Made by a program: the position numbers and the translations under genes. Shown in pieces: positions 28,391 to 36,618 of a DNA stretch of 64,000 nucleotides (positions within the stretch are counted from its first letter, which is position 1; each line of letters starts with the position of its first letter). The DNA lies in assembly GCA_017848435.1 (NCBI GenBank), contig JAFEHU010000016.1:48997-112996 (forward strand). The letters are read 5' to 3'. The stretch is from Burkholderiaceae bacterium (GTDB lineage Bacteria > Pseudomonadota > Gammaproteobacteria > Burkholderiales > Burkholderiaceae_C). The notes under the pieces were generated by a model. The model was not told the DNA's origin and did no database searches. It was given only the letters and a program-made list of their open reading frames with translations.

Positions 28391-29401
28391 TCAGGCGCGG
28401 CCTGCCAGGCGCTTGAGCCCAAGCCATTGCTGGCGCCAGAAGCCTCGCCCGTAGTCCCGTCCCTGCTCGGCCTGGTCGCGGATGCCGGTGGGGTCGAAGC
28501 GGTATTCAAAGTTGCCGGTTCTGAACAGCATGTCCCACCACGGCAGCAACACCCCAAAGTTGTGTCCACCGAGACGGGCCCCCACGCTCGGTGGTGGCAC
28601 GTCCTTGCTGCCCCCTGTAGTGGCGGTGGTTTGTTTGAGCGGAGACTCGTGTCCCAGGCCGATGCTGTGGTGCAGGCGGTGAAAACGCGGGCTGATCCAC
28701 AGCCGCTCGCCCACGCGGCCAAACCAGACCCGCACGTTGGCGTGCTGGAAACTCTCGCTGAGCTGGGTGAAAGCCACCAGCGCGACGAACTGGCCAGGGC
28801 CCACACCAATGGCCTGCGCCACCAACACCATGATGGTGTCGCGCAACACATCGTCCAGCAGGTGGTTGCGGTTGTCGCTCCACATCGTCATCTGCCGCTG
28901 GGAGTGGTGCAACGCGTGCAGCGACCACCACCAGTTCCAGTGGTGCTGGCCACGGTGGATCCAGTAATCGACAAAGTCGAATACCAGCAAATACAGCACG
29001 AAGCTGACCAAGGCGAGGTCGGTCACGCCGGGCCAGAGCTGGTCCAGGTGGAAGGTGCCAATGCCTTCTGCGCGCAAGGCGCCGAACAACGCATCGGCCA
29101 ACGGGTCGAGCGTGAAAAAGAGCGCCAGCCGGAACAGCCCGAGTCGGTGGATCAGCGTGTAAAGCACATCGGTGCGGATCTCTGGCCGGTCGGTGACCGC
29201 CTCGACCGGCCGCCAACGCTGCAGGGGGGCAATCACCAGCAGCAGCACCGCGAGTTGCAGCAGGCCCACCAGCAACCAGCCGGTGGCGTCAAAGGCGTCT
29301 TCCAGCAGGCCGCCCTCACCGGCGGCAAACACCAGCGGCTGCACCACGGCTTCAAACAGGGTTTGCTGCGCAGTGGAAAACAAGGTGGTCAGGGTGTCCA
29401 T
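28391..29401 (-). CDS. Fatty acid hydroxylase / sterol desaturase family membrane protein
   Basis: 336 residues. Histidine boxes for a di-iron site are DYWIHRGQHHWNWWWSLHALHHSQRQM (HxxxH and HxxHH) and, later, FHRLHHSIGLGHESP. Membrane helices flank them, for example TGWLLVGLLQLAVLLLVIAPLQ and LALVSFVLYLLVFDFVDYW. The family hydroxylates or desaturates lipids in the inner membrane; the substrate cannot be named. It follows the polysaccharide deacetylase gene by 12 bases and is probably in the same transcript. Confidence 0.88.
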   Translation of the reverse strand: MDTLTTLFSTAQQTLFEAVVQPLVFAAGEGGLLEDAFDATGWLLVGLLQLAVLLLVIAPLQRWRPVEAVTDRPEIRTDVLYTLIHRLGLFRLALFFTLDPLADALFGALRAEGIGTFHLDQLWPGVTDLALVSFVLYLLVFDFVDYWIHRGQHHWNWWWSLHALHHSQRQMTMWSDNRNHLLDDVLRDTIMVLVAQAIGVGPGQFVALVAFTQLSESFQHANVRVWFGRVGERLWISPRFHRLHHSIGLGHESPLKQTTATTGGSKDVPPPSVGARLGGHNFGVLLPWWDMLFRTGNFEYRFDPTGIRDQAEQGRDYGRGFWRQQWLGLKRLAGRA

Positions 29402-29413
29402 GTCGGTGGGAGA

Positions 29414-30238
29414 TCAACGGTTGGCTGGCTTGGGTGCAAGCCAGGCGGTGTAGGCGGGGTGCTGCTGCAGCGTGGCAAAACAATAGCCTTTGGCTTTCAG
29501 ACCACGGACCAAGGGCTCCAGCGCGGCCGGCGCCCAGGGGTCCTGGCGGGACCAGATGCCGAGGTGTGCCAGCAGAATATCGCCGGGGCGGATGTCGCGC
29601 AGGGCCTTGGCCAGCAACTGGGCGTTCGGGTAGCGGTCGCTGGGCAGCTCGTCGCCGAGAAAACCGGCGTCTGACCAGCCCACATGCTGGTAGCCGCACT
29701 GCCGGGTGGCCGCCAGCAAGGCGGGCGATGTCTTGCCGCCAGGGGCGCGGAACAGTGGCAGCATGGCCACGCCGGTCATGGCTTTGAGGCGTTGTGCAGG
29801 CCGTTGCAGTTCGTCGCAGTAGCGCTGGGCCGACCAGGTTTCGGTCTGGTTGGCGTTCGGGCCGAAGGTCTGGCGGATGCGGAACTGCGGGCCGGGCAGG
29901 TCCGCGCGCCAGTAGCCGTGGTCCCAGGTGTGGGAGGCAAAGGCGTGGCCTTCGGCGGCCCGGGCGCGCCACCAGGGCGCCCATTGGTCGTCCAGCGAGG
30001 TGCCGCCGGTGAGCGTGGTTTCGTTGGCCAGAAAGAAGGTCACTTTGACCTGGTGCCGCTGGAGCACCTCGGCAAACAGGTCGGCCACGCCCATGTGGCC
30101 GGTGTCCACCGTCAGGTAGACCGGTTTGTCACAGGCGGCAGGTGGTGTGTTGGCCAGGGCGGCAAAAGGCATGCACAGCAGCGCGCCCACCAGGGCCGCG
30201 CTACTGGCGCGGTGCGTGGTCGAGCGTCCAGACCCCAT
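29414..30238 (-). CDS. Secreted polysaccharide deacetylase family protein with altered motif 1
   Basis: 274 residues with an N-terminal signal (SSAALVGALLCMPFAALA). The NodB-homology fold is seen in KPVYLTVDTGHMGVADLFAEVLQRHQVKVTFFLANE, ASHTWDHGYWR (motif 2, HxxxH) and PLFRAPGGKTSPALL (motif 3). Motif 1 is TVDTG rather than TFDDG, so the second, metal-binding aspartate is replaced by threonine while the catalytic-base position is kept. It may bind metal by the two histidines alone or be inactive. It begins inside the end of the beta-propeller gene (38-base overlap). Confidence 0.82.
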   Translation of the reverse strand: MGSGRSTTHRASSAALVGALLCMPFAALANTPPAACDKPVYLTVDTGHMGVADLFAEVLQRHQVKVTFFLANETTLTGGTSLDDQWAPWWRARAAEGHAFASHTWDHGYWRADLPGPQFRIRQTFGPNANQTETWSAQRYCDELQRPAQRLKAMTGVAMLPLFRAPGGKTSPALLAATRQCGYQHVGWSDAGFLGDELPSDRYPNAQLLAKALRDIRPGDILLAHLGIWSRQDPWAPAALEPLVRGLKAKGYCFATLQQHPAYTAWLAPKPANR

Positions 30239-31178
30239 GGGGCGACTTTCCTACGTTGACCTGGCGCACCACCTTGCGCGAGGCAATATCGACCACCGAC
30301 AGCTTGCGCGCCCAGCGCGAACCGACATAGAGCGTCTTGCCATCGGCCGACACGTCCATGCAATCTGGCCCACCAGGCACCGGAAAGCTGTCCACCACCG
30401 TCAGTGTCTGGGTGTCGATCTTGCTGACGGTGTTGGCCACGCGGTTGCTGACATAGACATGGCGCTTGTCCCCAACACTGCGGAAGGCGTGAGCCCCCTC
30501 CCCGGTCTTGATTTTTTTCTGCAGCACCGGCTGGGCGCCCGAGACGTCGAACACCTCCACGCTGTCACCACCGGTCAGGGCCACCAGGATCAGGCGGTCA
30601 TCGGGGGTGCCGAACACGTCGGCCGGAATCTTGCCAGTGCCCATGCGCCACACAATGGTCTGGGTGGCAATGTCGATTGCCACCAGTTCGTCGCTGTCCT
30701 GCATGGTGGCGTAGACGCGGGTGCTTTTGCTGTCGATCCACAGGTGGCTGGGCGTTTTGCCGGTGCTCACGCGTTTGACCAGCGCCAGGTCTTTGCCGTC
30801 CCAGCGGTAGAAGTCGATGTGGTTCAACCGGTTGGCGGTGGTGACAAACCACTTCATGTCGGGCGTGAAACGCAGGTGGTAGGGGTCCAGAATGCCCCGG
30901 ATTTCACGCTGGACTTCGGCCGTTCGGGGGTCGATGAAGGTCAGGGAGTCGCCCAACGCGTTGGCCACCACCAGCGATTTTTCGTCAGGTGTCAGGTAAA
31001 GGTGGTGGGGCTCCTTGCCCGTAGTAAACCGCCGCGTTTCCTCCAGCGTCACCGGGTCGATCACGCTCACCGACGCGTCCAGCGAGTTGAGGACAAAAAT
31101 GGGCGCGGCGGCCTGGGCACTGCCCACAGCAGCCCACAAGGCCATGGCGCCAGCCAGAAACTTCAAGATGCGGTTCAC
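30201..31178 (-). CDS. Secreted YVTN-type beta-propeller protein
   Basis: About 325 residues. A GTG start at 31178 gives a perfect signal peptide (VNRILKFLAGAMALWAAVGSAQA). The rest is a string of blades of the YVTN/YncE type: NSLDASVSVIDPVTLEETRRFTTGKEPHHLYLTPDEKSLVVANAL, then RLNHIDFYRWDGKD, STRVYATMQDSDELVAID and KTLYVGSRWARKLSVVDI. Periplasmic scaffold or binding protein; function unknown. It resembles propellers found near PQQ-dependent systems, and the quinoprotein alcohol dehydrogenase lies about 2 kb away, but on the other strand. Confidence 0.8.
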   Translation of the reverse strand: MNRILKFLAGAMALWAAVGSAQAAAPIFVLNSLDASVSVIDPVTLEETRRFTTGKEPHHLYLTPDEKSLVVANALGDSLTFIDPRTAEVQREIRGILDPYHLRFTPDMKWFVTTANRLNHIDFYRWDGKDLALVKRVSTGKTPSHLWIDSKSTRVYATMQDSDELVAIDIATQTIVWRMGTGKIPADVFGTPDDRLILVALTGGDSVEVFDVSGAQPVLQKKIKTGEGAHAFRSVGDKRHVYVSNRVANTVSKIDTQTLTVVDSFPVPGGPDCMDVSADGKTLYVGSRWARKLSVVDIASRKVVRQVNVGKSPHGVWTLDHAPRQ

Positions 31179-31259
31179 AAAAAAGGTGCTTTGCAAGGGT
31201 TGGTACGAGCCCGGAAGTGTAGCCGTGCCGTGCCCTGATTGGGCGTTGTCGGTCACGCG

Positions 31260-31994
31260 TCACGCGGGTGGTTGGTAACCCACGGCGCCGAGTTCGTGTG
31301 GTTGCAACCAGCGCCATTGGCCAGGCGCCAGGTCGTCCGGCAGCGCCAGTTCGCCGATCCTCGACCGGTGCAGGCCCTCCACCCGGTTGCTCACCGCCGC
31401 CAGCATGCGTTTGACCTGGTGGTACTTGCCTTCGGTGAGTGTCAGCCGCAGCTGGTGTGTGCCAGTGGCCTCGCAGGCCGCTGCGCGCACCGGAACCGGG
31501 TCGTCGTCCAGTACCACGCCGTCCAGCAGGCGCTGCACCTGCGTTGCGTCCACCGGGTGTTTGGTCGTCACCTCGTAAACCTTGGGCACGTGGTGGCGCG
31601 GCGAGCTCATGCGGTGGATGAATTTGCCATCGTCGGTGAGCAGCAGCAGGCCGGTGGTGTCCTGGTCGAGCCGCCCTACCGCCTGCACACCCTGCACTGG
31701 CCCTTTTTGCGGCCGCAGGCGCAGCGGCGACGGCAGCAGCGTGTAGATGCTGGGGTAGGTGGACGGCTTTTGAGAGCACTCGGTGCCGGCGGGTTTGTGC
31801 AGCATCAGGTAGGCGGGCTCGTGGTATTCCCAAGCCACGCCCTGGACGGTGAATACCAGCCCTTTTGCTTCGAATTCCATAGCGGCATCGACAGGTTTTG
31901 TGCAGGCTACCGTCACAAAACCCTGTTGAACCAGCCCGGCACAGACGCGCCGGGTGCCAAAACCCTGGGAATAGAGAATCTCTTGCAGTTGCAT
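31260..31994 (-). CDS. rsuA: 16S rRNA pseudouridine synthase, RsuA family
   Basis: 244 residues. It makes pseudouridine in 16S rRNA (U516 in E. coli). An S4-like N-terminus (QEILYSQGFGTRRVCAGLVQQGFV) is followed by the RsuA catalytic region VQAVGRLDQDTTGLLLLTDDGKFIHRMSSPRHHVPKVYEV, whose Asp in GRLDQDT is the nucleophile, and later TEGKYHQVKRMLAAVSNRVEGLHR. ATG 31992-31994 gives MQLQEIL. It stands alone between the beta-propeller gene and the response regulator. Confidence 0.92.
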   Translation of the reverse strand: MQLQEILYSQGFGTRRVCAGLVQQGFVTVACTKPVDAAMEFEAKGLVFTVQGVAWEYHEPAYLMLHKPAGTECSQKPSTYPSIYTLLPSPLRLRPQKGPVQGVQAVGRLDQDTTGLLLLTDDGKFIHRMSSPRHHVPKVYEVTTKHPVDATQVQRLLDGVVLDDDPVPVRAAACEATGTHQLRLTLTEGKYHQVKRMLAAVSNRVEGLHRSRIGELALPDDLAPGQWRWLQPHELGAVGYQPPA

Positions 31995-32056
31995 GGGCCG
32001 GCAGTGTACTGCGGAGCGTCGGTGGCACACACTTGGCCCCGCATCGGCGTCTCTGG

Positions 32057-32716
32057 TCAGCTGTCGCCGAGCTGAGGCGGTGCGCTCGCCACCCCGTTGG
32101 CCCAGGCCCAGAAAGCCAGTTCGAAATCGGTGTTGAGGGCGAGCTTGCTTTTGATCTGGCTCAGGTAGTTGCTGACCGTTTTGCTGCTGATGCCCATGCT
32201 CAGCGCGGTGTCCGACAGGGTCCGGCCCTCTGACAACAAACGCACCACATCCAGCTCGCGCGGCCCCAGCCCAAGGCGCTGGATGGTGTTGCGCGCGGCA
32301 CCCAGAAACTCCGGCAGCGACATCATGATGTCGGGCGAGAGGAACACCTTGCCGGCCAGCACATGGCGCACGGCCTGCACCAGTGTCTGCGAATCGCTGG
32401 CCTTGGTGACGTAGCCCCGTGCACCCAGCCGCAGCGCCTGGGCCGCCACGCTGGGGTATTCGTGCATCGAGAACATCAGCACCGGCAATTCCGGCCAGCG
32501 CAACGTCACCCTGCGCAGCAAATCCAGACCACTCTTGCCGGGCAGGCTGGCATCCAGCACGAGCAGGCAGCAAGGCTGGCGGGCCAGCAACGCCAGCGCT
32601 TCCTCGGCATTCCCGCATTCACCGACGATGGTCAGGTCGGGCTCGGTTTCGAGCAAACGGCGATAGCCCGCACGCACCACGGCATGGTCGTCCACCAAGA
32701 TCAGATTGTTGTTCAT
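32057..32716 (-). CDS. LuxR/NarL-type response regulator, likely for the alcohol dehydrogenase operon
   Basis: 219 residues. Receiver: NLILVDDHAVVRAGYRRLLET, VLDASLPGKSGLDLLRRV with the phosphorylated Asp, and KASD near its end; output: GLGPRELDVVRLLSEGRTLSDTALSMGISSKTVSNYLSQIKSKL helix-turn-helix. ATG 32714-32716. It is divergent from the exaA-like gene across 211 bases containing an inverted repeat. Related regulators control PQQ alcohol dehydrogenase genes in pseudomonads, so control of this operon is likely but inferred. The sensor kinase is not in the window. Confidence 0.88.
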   Translation of the reverse strand: MNNNLILVDDHAVVRAGYRRLLETEPDLTIVGECGNAEEALALLARQPCCLLVLDASLPGKSGLDLLRRVTLRWPELPVLMFSMHEYPSVAAQALRLGARGYVTKASDSQTLVQAVRHVLAGKVFLSPDIMMSLPEFLGAARNTIQRLGLGPRELDVVRLLSEGRTLSDTALSMGISSKTVSNYLSQIKSKLALNTDFELAFWAWANGVASAPPQLGDS

Positions 32717-32767
32717 GCGATGGATTCGACCATGGCTTGCGCATGCGCCGTACAGATCGCGCCGAGA

Positions 32768-32797
32768 TTGGGAATATTTCCCATCCCTGCTTGGGAA
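32768..32797. promoter_or_regulatory. Inverted and direct repeats in the response regulator/exaA intergenic region
   Basis: TGGGAATATTTCCCA at 32769-32783 is a perfect inverted repeat around TAT. TTGGGAA occurs at 32768-32774 and again at 32791-32797, 23 bases on, so two half-sites lie on one DNA face about two turns apart. It is a plausible operator for the divergent regulator. Confidence 0.6.
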
Positions 32798-32869
32798 ATT
32801 GTTGGCAGACCCAAAGCATGGCGCGCCACAGAATCCGCGTGCCGGGGCGCTTGGGAGACCCCGGTACAA

Positions 32870-32889
32870 CCGGCAGCCCCGGCTGCCGG
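32870..32889 (+). other. GC-rich hairpin in the exaA leader region
   Basis: CCGGCAGCC-CC-GGCTGCCGG forms a nine-base-pair stem, 38 bases before the exaA-like start. No T-run follows, so it is not a terminator; it may be a leader structure that protects the mRNA 5' end. Confidence 0.5.
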
Positions 32890-32927
32890 CATCACGGAGA
32901 CATGTTTTACACAAGAAGGGGAACCTG

Positions 32928-34832
32928 ATGGGCACGACGACACAACAATCGAAAAAACGCATGACACGGCAGGCATTCACGCTGGCGGCAACGGCACTGG
33001 CAGCCCTGCTGGCCTTTGCACCGGCTGCCCATGCGGCGGGCAAAGCCGTCACGTGGGAAGATGTTGCCAACGACGACAAAAGCACCACCGATGTGCTGAC
33101 CTACGGCCTGGGCATGAAAGCCCAACGCCACAGCAAGCTGGCCAAGATCAATGCCAAAAACGTCGCCAACCTGGTTCCGGCCTGGAGCTTCTCTTTCGGT
33201 GGTGAGAAACAGCGTGGCCAGGAAGGCCAAGTGCTGGTACAGGATGGCGTGATCTACGCGACCGGCTCCTACTCGCGTTTCTACGCCATCGATGCACGCA
33301 CCGGCAAACGCCTGTGGCAGTACGAACACCGCCTGCCCGACGACATTCGCCCCTGCTGCGACGTGGTGAACCGCGGCGCCGCCATCTTCGGCAACAAGGT
33401 GTTCTTCGGTACGCTGGACGCTGGCATGGTGGCCCTCGACAAGGACACCGGCAAGGTGCTGTGGAGCAAGAAGTGGGGTGACCACAAGATTGGCTACACG
33501 ATGACCGGCGCGCCCTTTATCGTCAAGGATCAGAAAACCGGCCGCGTGCTGCTCGTGCACGGTTCGTCGGGTGACGAATTCGGCGTGATTGGCTGGCTCT
33601 TCGCCCGCGACACCGAAACCGGCGAGGAAGTCTGGGCCCGCCCGATGGTCGAAGGCCACATGGGCCGCCTGAACGGCAAAGACTCCACCATCACCGGTGA
33701 CGCCAAAGCACCAAGCTGGCCGCGCGACAAGGACGGCAAGCTGGTCGACGCCTGGAACCACGGCGGCGGTGCCCCCTGGCAGACCGCCAGCTTTGACGTG
33801 GAAAACAACATGGTCGTGATCGGTACCGGCAACCCGGCACCGTGGAACACCTGGAAACGCACCAAAGAAGGTGACGACCCACGCAACTGGGACAGCCTGT
33901 TCACCTCGGGCCAGGCCTATGTGGACGCCAGCACCGGCGAACTCAAAGGCTTCTACCAGCACACCCCGAACGATGCCTGGGACTTCTCCGGCAACAACTC
34001 GGTCGTGCTGTTTGAGTTCAAGGACCCAACGACCGGCAAGCTGGTCAAGGCCAGCGCCCACGCCGACCGCAACGGCTTCTTCTTTGTGACCGACCGGACC
34101 AAGCTGGCCACCGGCGCGGGCTATCCGAACAAGCCCACCTCGCTGCTGGCGGCCTACCCCTTCGTGGACGGCATCACCTGGGCCAAGGGCTTCGATCTGA
34201 AGACCGGCAAGCCCAACATTGTGGAAGGCCAGCACCCGCCACAGGTCAAGCCCGGCCAGGAAAAGGGCGACTCGATCTTCGTCTCACCGCCATTCCTCGG
34301 CGGTACGAACTGGATGCCGATGAGCTACAGCCCCGACACCGGCCTGTTCTACATCCCGGCAAACCACTGGGCGATGGACTACTGGACAGAGAACATCACC
34401 TACAAGCCAGGTGCCGCCTACCTGGGCCAAGGGTTCCGCATCAAGCGCCTGTTTGAGGACCACGTTGGCACGCTGCGGGCCATCAACCCCGTCACCGGCA
34501 AGATCGCCTGGGAACACAAGGAGAAGTTCCCCCTGTGGGCCGGTACGCTCACCACCGCCGGCAACCTGGTGTTCACCGGTACGTCTGATGGCTATGTGAA
34601 GGCCTTCGACGCCAAGAACGGCAAGGAACTGTGGAAGTTCCAGACCGGCTCCGGTGTGGTCTCGGTGCCCGTGACCTGGGAAATGGATGGCGAACAGTAC
34701 ATCGGCATCCAGTCTGGCTATGGCGGTGCTGTGCCACTGTGGGGCGGTGACATGGCCGAGTTGACCAAGCAGGTCAACCAGGGTGGTGCGATGTGGGTCT
34801 TCAAGCTGCCCAAGCTTGTGGCCAGCAAATAA
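32928..34832 (+). CDS. exaA: PQQ-dependent (quinoprotein) ethanol dehydrogenase, calcium type
   Basis: 634 residues. Twin signal: MTRQAFTLAATALAALLAFAPAAHA, periplasmic. It is very like ExaA/PedE over its whole length: Cys143-Cys144 in RPCCDVVNRGAAI (the vicinal disulphide above PQQ), WDFSGNNSVVLFEF with catalytic Asp352, SPPFLGGTNWMPMSYSPDTGLFYIPANHW, DYWTENITYKPGAAYLGQGFRIKR and YGGAVPLWGGDMAELTKQV. The residue two after the catalytic Asp is Ser354; lanthanide-dependent XoxF/PedH enzymes have Asp there, so this should be a calcium enzyme. Electrons go to the downstream cytochrome c. ATG 32928 follows AAGGGGAACCTG. Confidence 0.92.
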   Translation: MGTTTQQSKKRMTRQAFTLAATALAALLAFAPAAHAAGKAVTWEDVANDDKSTTDVLTYGLGMKAQRHSKLAKINAKNVANLVPAWSFSFGGEKQRGQEGQVLVQDGVIYATGSYSRFYAIDARTGKRLWQYEHRLPDDIRPCCDVVNRGAAIFGNKVFFGTLDAGMVALDKDTGKVLWSKKWGDHKIGYTMTGAPFIVKDQKTGRVLLVHGSSGDEFGVIGWLFARDTETGEEVWARPMVEGHMGRLNGKDSTITGDAKAPSWPRDKDGKLVDAWNHGGGAPWQTASFDVENNMVVIGTGNPAPWNTWKRTKEGDDPRNWDSLFTSGQAYVDASTGELKGFYQHTPNDAWDFSGNNSVVLFEFKDPTTGKLVKASAHADRNGFFFVTDRTKLATGAGYPNKPTSLLAAYPFVDGITWAKGFDLKTGKPNIVEGQHPPQVKPGQEKGDSIFVSPPFLGGTNWMPMSYSPDTGLFYIPANHWAMDYWTENITYKPGAAYLGQGFRIKRLFEDHVGTLRAINPVTGKIAWEHKEKFPLWAGTLTTAGNLVFTGTSDGYVKAFDAKNGKELWKFQTGSGVVSVPVTWEMDGEQYIGIQSGYGGAVPLWGGDMAELTKQVNQGGAMWVFKLPKLVASK

Positions 34833-34852
34833 GGCACTGACACGCTGACGCC

Positions 34853-34895
34853 CAAGGCTGGTGCGGGTAAACCGTACCAGCCTTGTTGCACTTTT
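34853..34895 (+). terminator. Terminator or attenuating hairpin after exaA
   Basis: CAAGGCTGGT...ACCAGCCTTG (34853-34862 with 34876-34885) forms a ten-base-pair stem, extended inward by GCGG/CCGT, then TTGCACTTTT. It lies between exaA and the pentapeptide gene and would reduce, rather than forbid, transcription of the two small genes. Confidence 0.75.
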
Positions 34896-34909
34896 CAGAC
34901 TGGAAAAAG

Positions 34910-35596
34910 ATGACCCACTTCCGCCCCCGGTACATCCTCTCGGCCACCCTGGCCCTGTTGCTGGCAGCCACCCTGACCGCCCACGCACAGGCCATCCTGC
35001 CGGCTGCTCAGAAACAGCCTTCGGTATCGGCCCAGAAAGCCCCAAACTTTGTGTCGTCGCAGGAGGCCAAGCCGGCCGTACCACCTCCAATGGTTGAGCC
35101 CTTGATCGTCAATGGCTGTCCCATCTGGCCCTACACCCGCTGCCCCGGTGCCGACCTGCGCCACGCTGACCTGTCGGCACGCGACCTCGCCGGCGCCGAC
35201 CTGCGCGGTGCCAACCTGATGCGGGCCGACCTGCGCGTGGCCAACTTGGCCGGCGCCAACCTCGATGGCGCCAACCTGACCGGCGCCCGACTTGGCAAAG
35301 TCAACGCCCCTGTGGCCACCTTCCGCGGAGCCAACTTGACAGGTGCTGATCTTGACCATGGTCGACTGATGCGTGTCGATTTCTCCGACGCTGATTTCAC
35401 CGGCGCCAATCTGGAGGCAGCGCGCGTGCCCTTCTCCTGGTTCAAGCGGACCAAGTTCATCGGCACCAACCTGCAGGAAACCAAGTTCAACGCAACCAAT
35501 CTGCAGGACGCCACGATGGATGGCAGTTTCTTGCGCTACACCATTTTTCCCGATTCGTTCTTTGAGGGCTGCAAGGGCTGCCCCACCGACTGGTAA
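34910..35596 (+). CDS. Secreted pentapeptide repeat protein
   Basis: 228 residues with signal peptide (YILSATLALLLAATLTAHA). From about residue 72 come tandem A(D/N)LXX repeats: GADLRHADLSARDLAGADLRGANLMRADLR and so on to NLQETKFNATNLQDATM, which fold as a right-handed beta helix, followed by a Cys pair (EGCKGCPTDW) that may form a disulphide. Periplasmic pentapeptide proteins have no general function. Its place between the alcohol dehydrogenase and its cytochrome suggests a role in enzyme assembly, stability or electron transfer, which is inference. ATG 34910 with GGAAAA upstream. Confidence 0.9.
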   Translation: MTHFRPRYILSATLALLLAATLTAHAQAILPAAQKQPSVSAQKAPNFVSSQEAKPAVPPPMVEPLIVNGCPIWPYTRCPGADLRHADLSARDLAGADLRGANLMRADLRVANLAGANLDGANLTGARLGKVNAPVATFRGANLTGADLDHGRLMRVDFSDADFTGANLEAARVPFSWFKRTKFIGTNLQETKFNATNLQDATMDGSFLRYTIFPDSFFEGCKGCPTDW

Positions 35597-35601
35597 ACCG
35601 C

Positions 35602-36093
35602 ATGCACCCATTTTTTCACCCATTGACGGCCCTGCCGCGCACCCGCACCCTGGCCGTCGCGCTGCTGGCCAGCGCACTCAGCCTTCCTGCGGCGTTTGGT
35701 GCCGATTCGGCCAGCCTGCCACCACTCGGGCCCGACTGGAAACTGCAGAACCCCTACCGCGGTAACGCTGCCGCCGCAGCCGTTGGGAAAACCATGTTTG
35801 ACGAGTACTGCGTCCGCTGCCACGCGGCCGATGCCACCGGCCGCGGCTCGGTCGGCGCCAACCTGCAGCTGGTGGGACGCTTCTGCCGCCGCATTGCCGA
35901 CGACGCGCTGCAGCAGCGCTGCCTCGCAGACGCCGACGACTTCTTCAAACGCTCGGTCCAGGAAGGCAAGGTTCGCTTGGCAATCACCTACATGCCCCCA
36001 TGGAAAGATGTGCTGAGCCAGGAAGAAATATGGGCAGTGCGCACCTATGTGGAAACCCTCGGCCAGACATCACGCGACGGCGACCGGCGCTGA
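35602..36093 (+). CDS. Periplasmic cytochrome c, likely electron acceptor of the alcohol dehydrogenase
   Basis: 163 residues with a signal peptide (TLAVALLASALSLPAAFG). One heme site, Cys70-Val-Arg-Cys-His74 in YCVRCHAAD, and the distal Met in AITYMPPWKDVLSQEEIWAVRTYVE. This C-terminal pattern is that of PedF/ExaB-like cytochromes that take electrons from PQQ alcohol dehydrogenases. It starts five bases after the pentapeptide gene, so the two are coupled. The leaving electrons would go on to a terminal oxidase not in the window. Confidence 0.9.
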   Translation: MHPFFHPLTALPRTRTLAVALLASALSLPAAFGADSASLPPLGPDWKLQNPYRGNAAAAAVGKTMFDEYCVRCHAADATGRGSVGANLQLVGRFCRRIADDALQQRCLADADDFFKRSVQEGKVRLAITYMPPWKDVLSQEEIWAVRTYVETLGQTSRDGDRR

Positions 36094-36146
36094 GAATTGG
36101 GGGCATGGCCCCGGCAACGCCTGTCTTCGTGCTCCCGGGCATCCAT

Positions 36147-36183
36147 GAAAAAGGGCGTTCACTGAAAGCCAGTGAACGCCCTT
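36147..36183 (-). terminator. Intrinsic terminator of ssrA
   Basis: On the minus strand AAGGGCGTTCACTG-loop-CAGTGAACGCCCTT (36151-36183) makes a 14-base-pair stem with a five-base loop and is followed by TTTTCATGG. It lies 12 bases beyond the mature 3' end of the tmRNA. Confidence 0.92.
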
Positions 36184-36194
36184 GGACGTTATGG

Positions 36195-36581
36195 TGGTGG
36201 AGCTGGGGGGATTTGAACCCCCGTCCGCAAGCCATTACCGAGCAGATCTACATGTTTAGCGGTCTGATTTGAGTCTCGCCACCTGGATCGCGCAGTCGCA
36301 CGCTACCCAGGACGCCAGCACCCTATTGTCTTGCCCCCAGCTAAGGTACCCAGCTCGGAGCCAGCCGATGTAATTATCTTTACAGCCGGGAGCATTTAAC
36401 TTGCGCTAAACACCCCTTGCCCAGCCCATCGGCCTGCTGTTGTAAAGCTCACTGGCAATTAAGCAGCGAGTGCGAAACGTTCGTCGTTTGCAGTTAGTTT
36501 GTTTGAATCTGTTTTACGAGCGCATTCAGCTCGACATGCACCACAGCGGCTCCGTACCCACGTCGAAACCAATGCAGCCCC
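36195..36581 (-). ncRNA. ssrA: tmRNA (transfer-messenger RNA)
   Basis: 387 bases. The 5' end GGGGCTGCATTGGTTTCGACG and the 3' end GAACCCCC...AGCTCCACCA form the tRNA-like domain with a T-arm GGATTTGAACCCCC and encoded CCA. The tag frame runs from 36491 to 36459 as GCA AAC GAC GAA CGT TTC GCA CTC GCT GCT TAA, giving ANDERFALAA, preceded by an upstream TTAGTTTGCAG-type resume element read as AACTGCA. tmRNA with SmpB rescues stalled ribosomes and marks the products for degradation. Pseudoknot regions fill the rest. Confidence 0.97.
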
Positions 36582-36590
36582 AAGGTTTGT

Positions 36591-36618
36591 ATTTTAGGCG
36601 CTGTTGAGCAATTGCAAG
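36591..36618 (-). promoter_or_regulatory. Candidate ssrA promoter inside the end of gph
   Basis: TAAAAT (36591-36596 on the minus strand) lies nine bases before the tmRNA 5' end and includes the gph stop codon; CTTGCA (36613-36618) is 16 bases upstream, as a -35. The spacing is acceptable and no other promoter fits closer. Confidence 0.55.

Noticed and set aside
32928..34832. A lanthanide-dependent (XoxF/PedH-type) dehydrogenase
   Set aside because: The extra aspartate needed to bind a lanthanide two residues after catalytic Asp352 is Ser here, so a calcium enzyme is expected.
36195..36581. A protein-coding frame in the region before gph
   Set aside because: The sequence is the tmRNA; its only coding part is the ten-residue tag.
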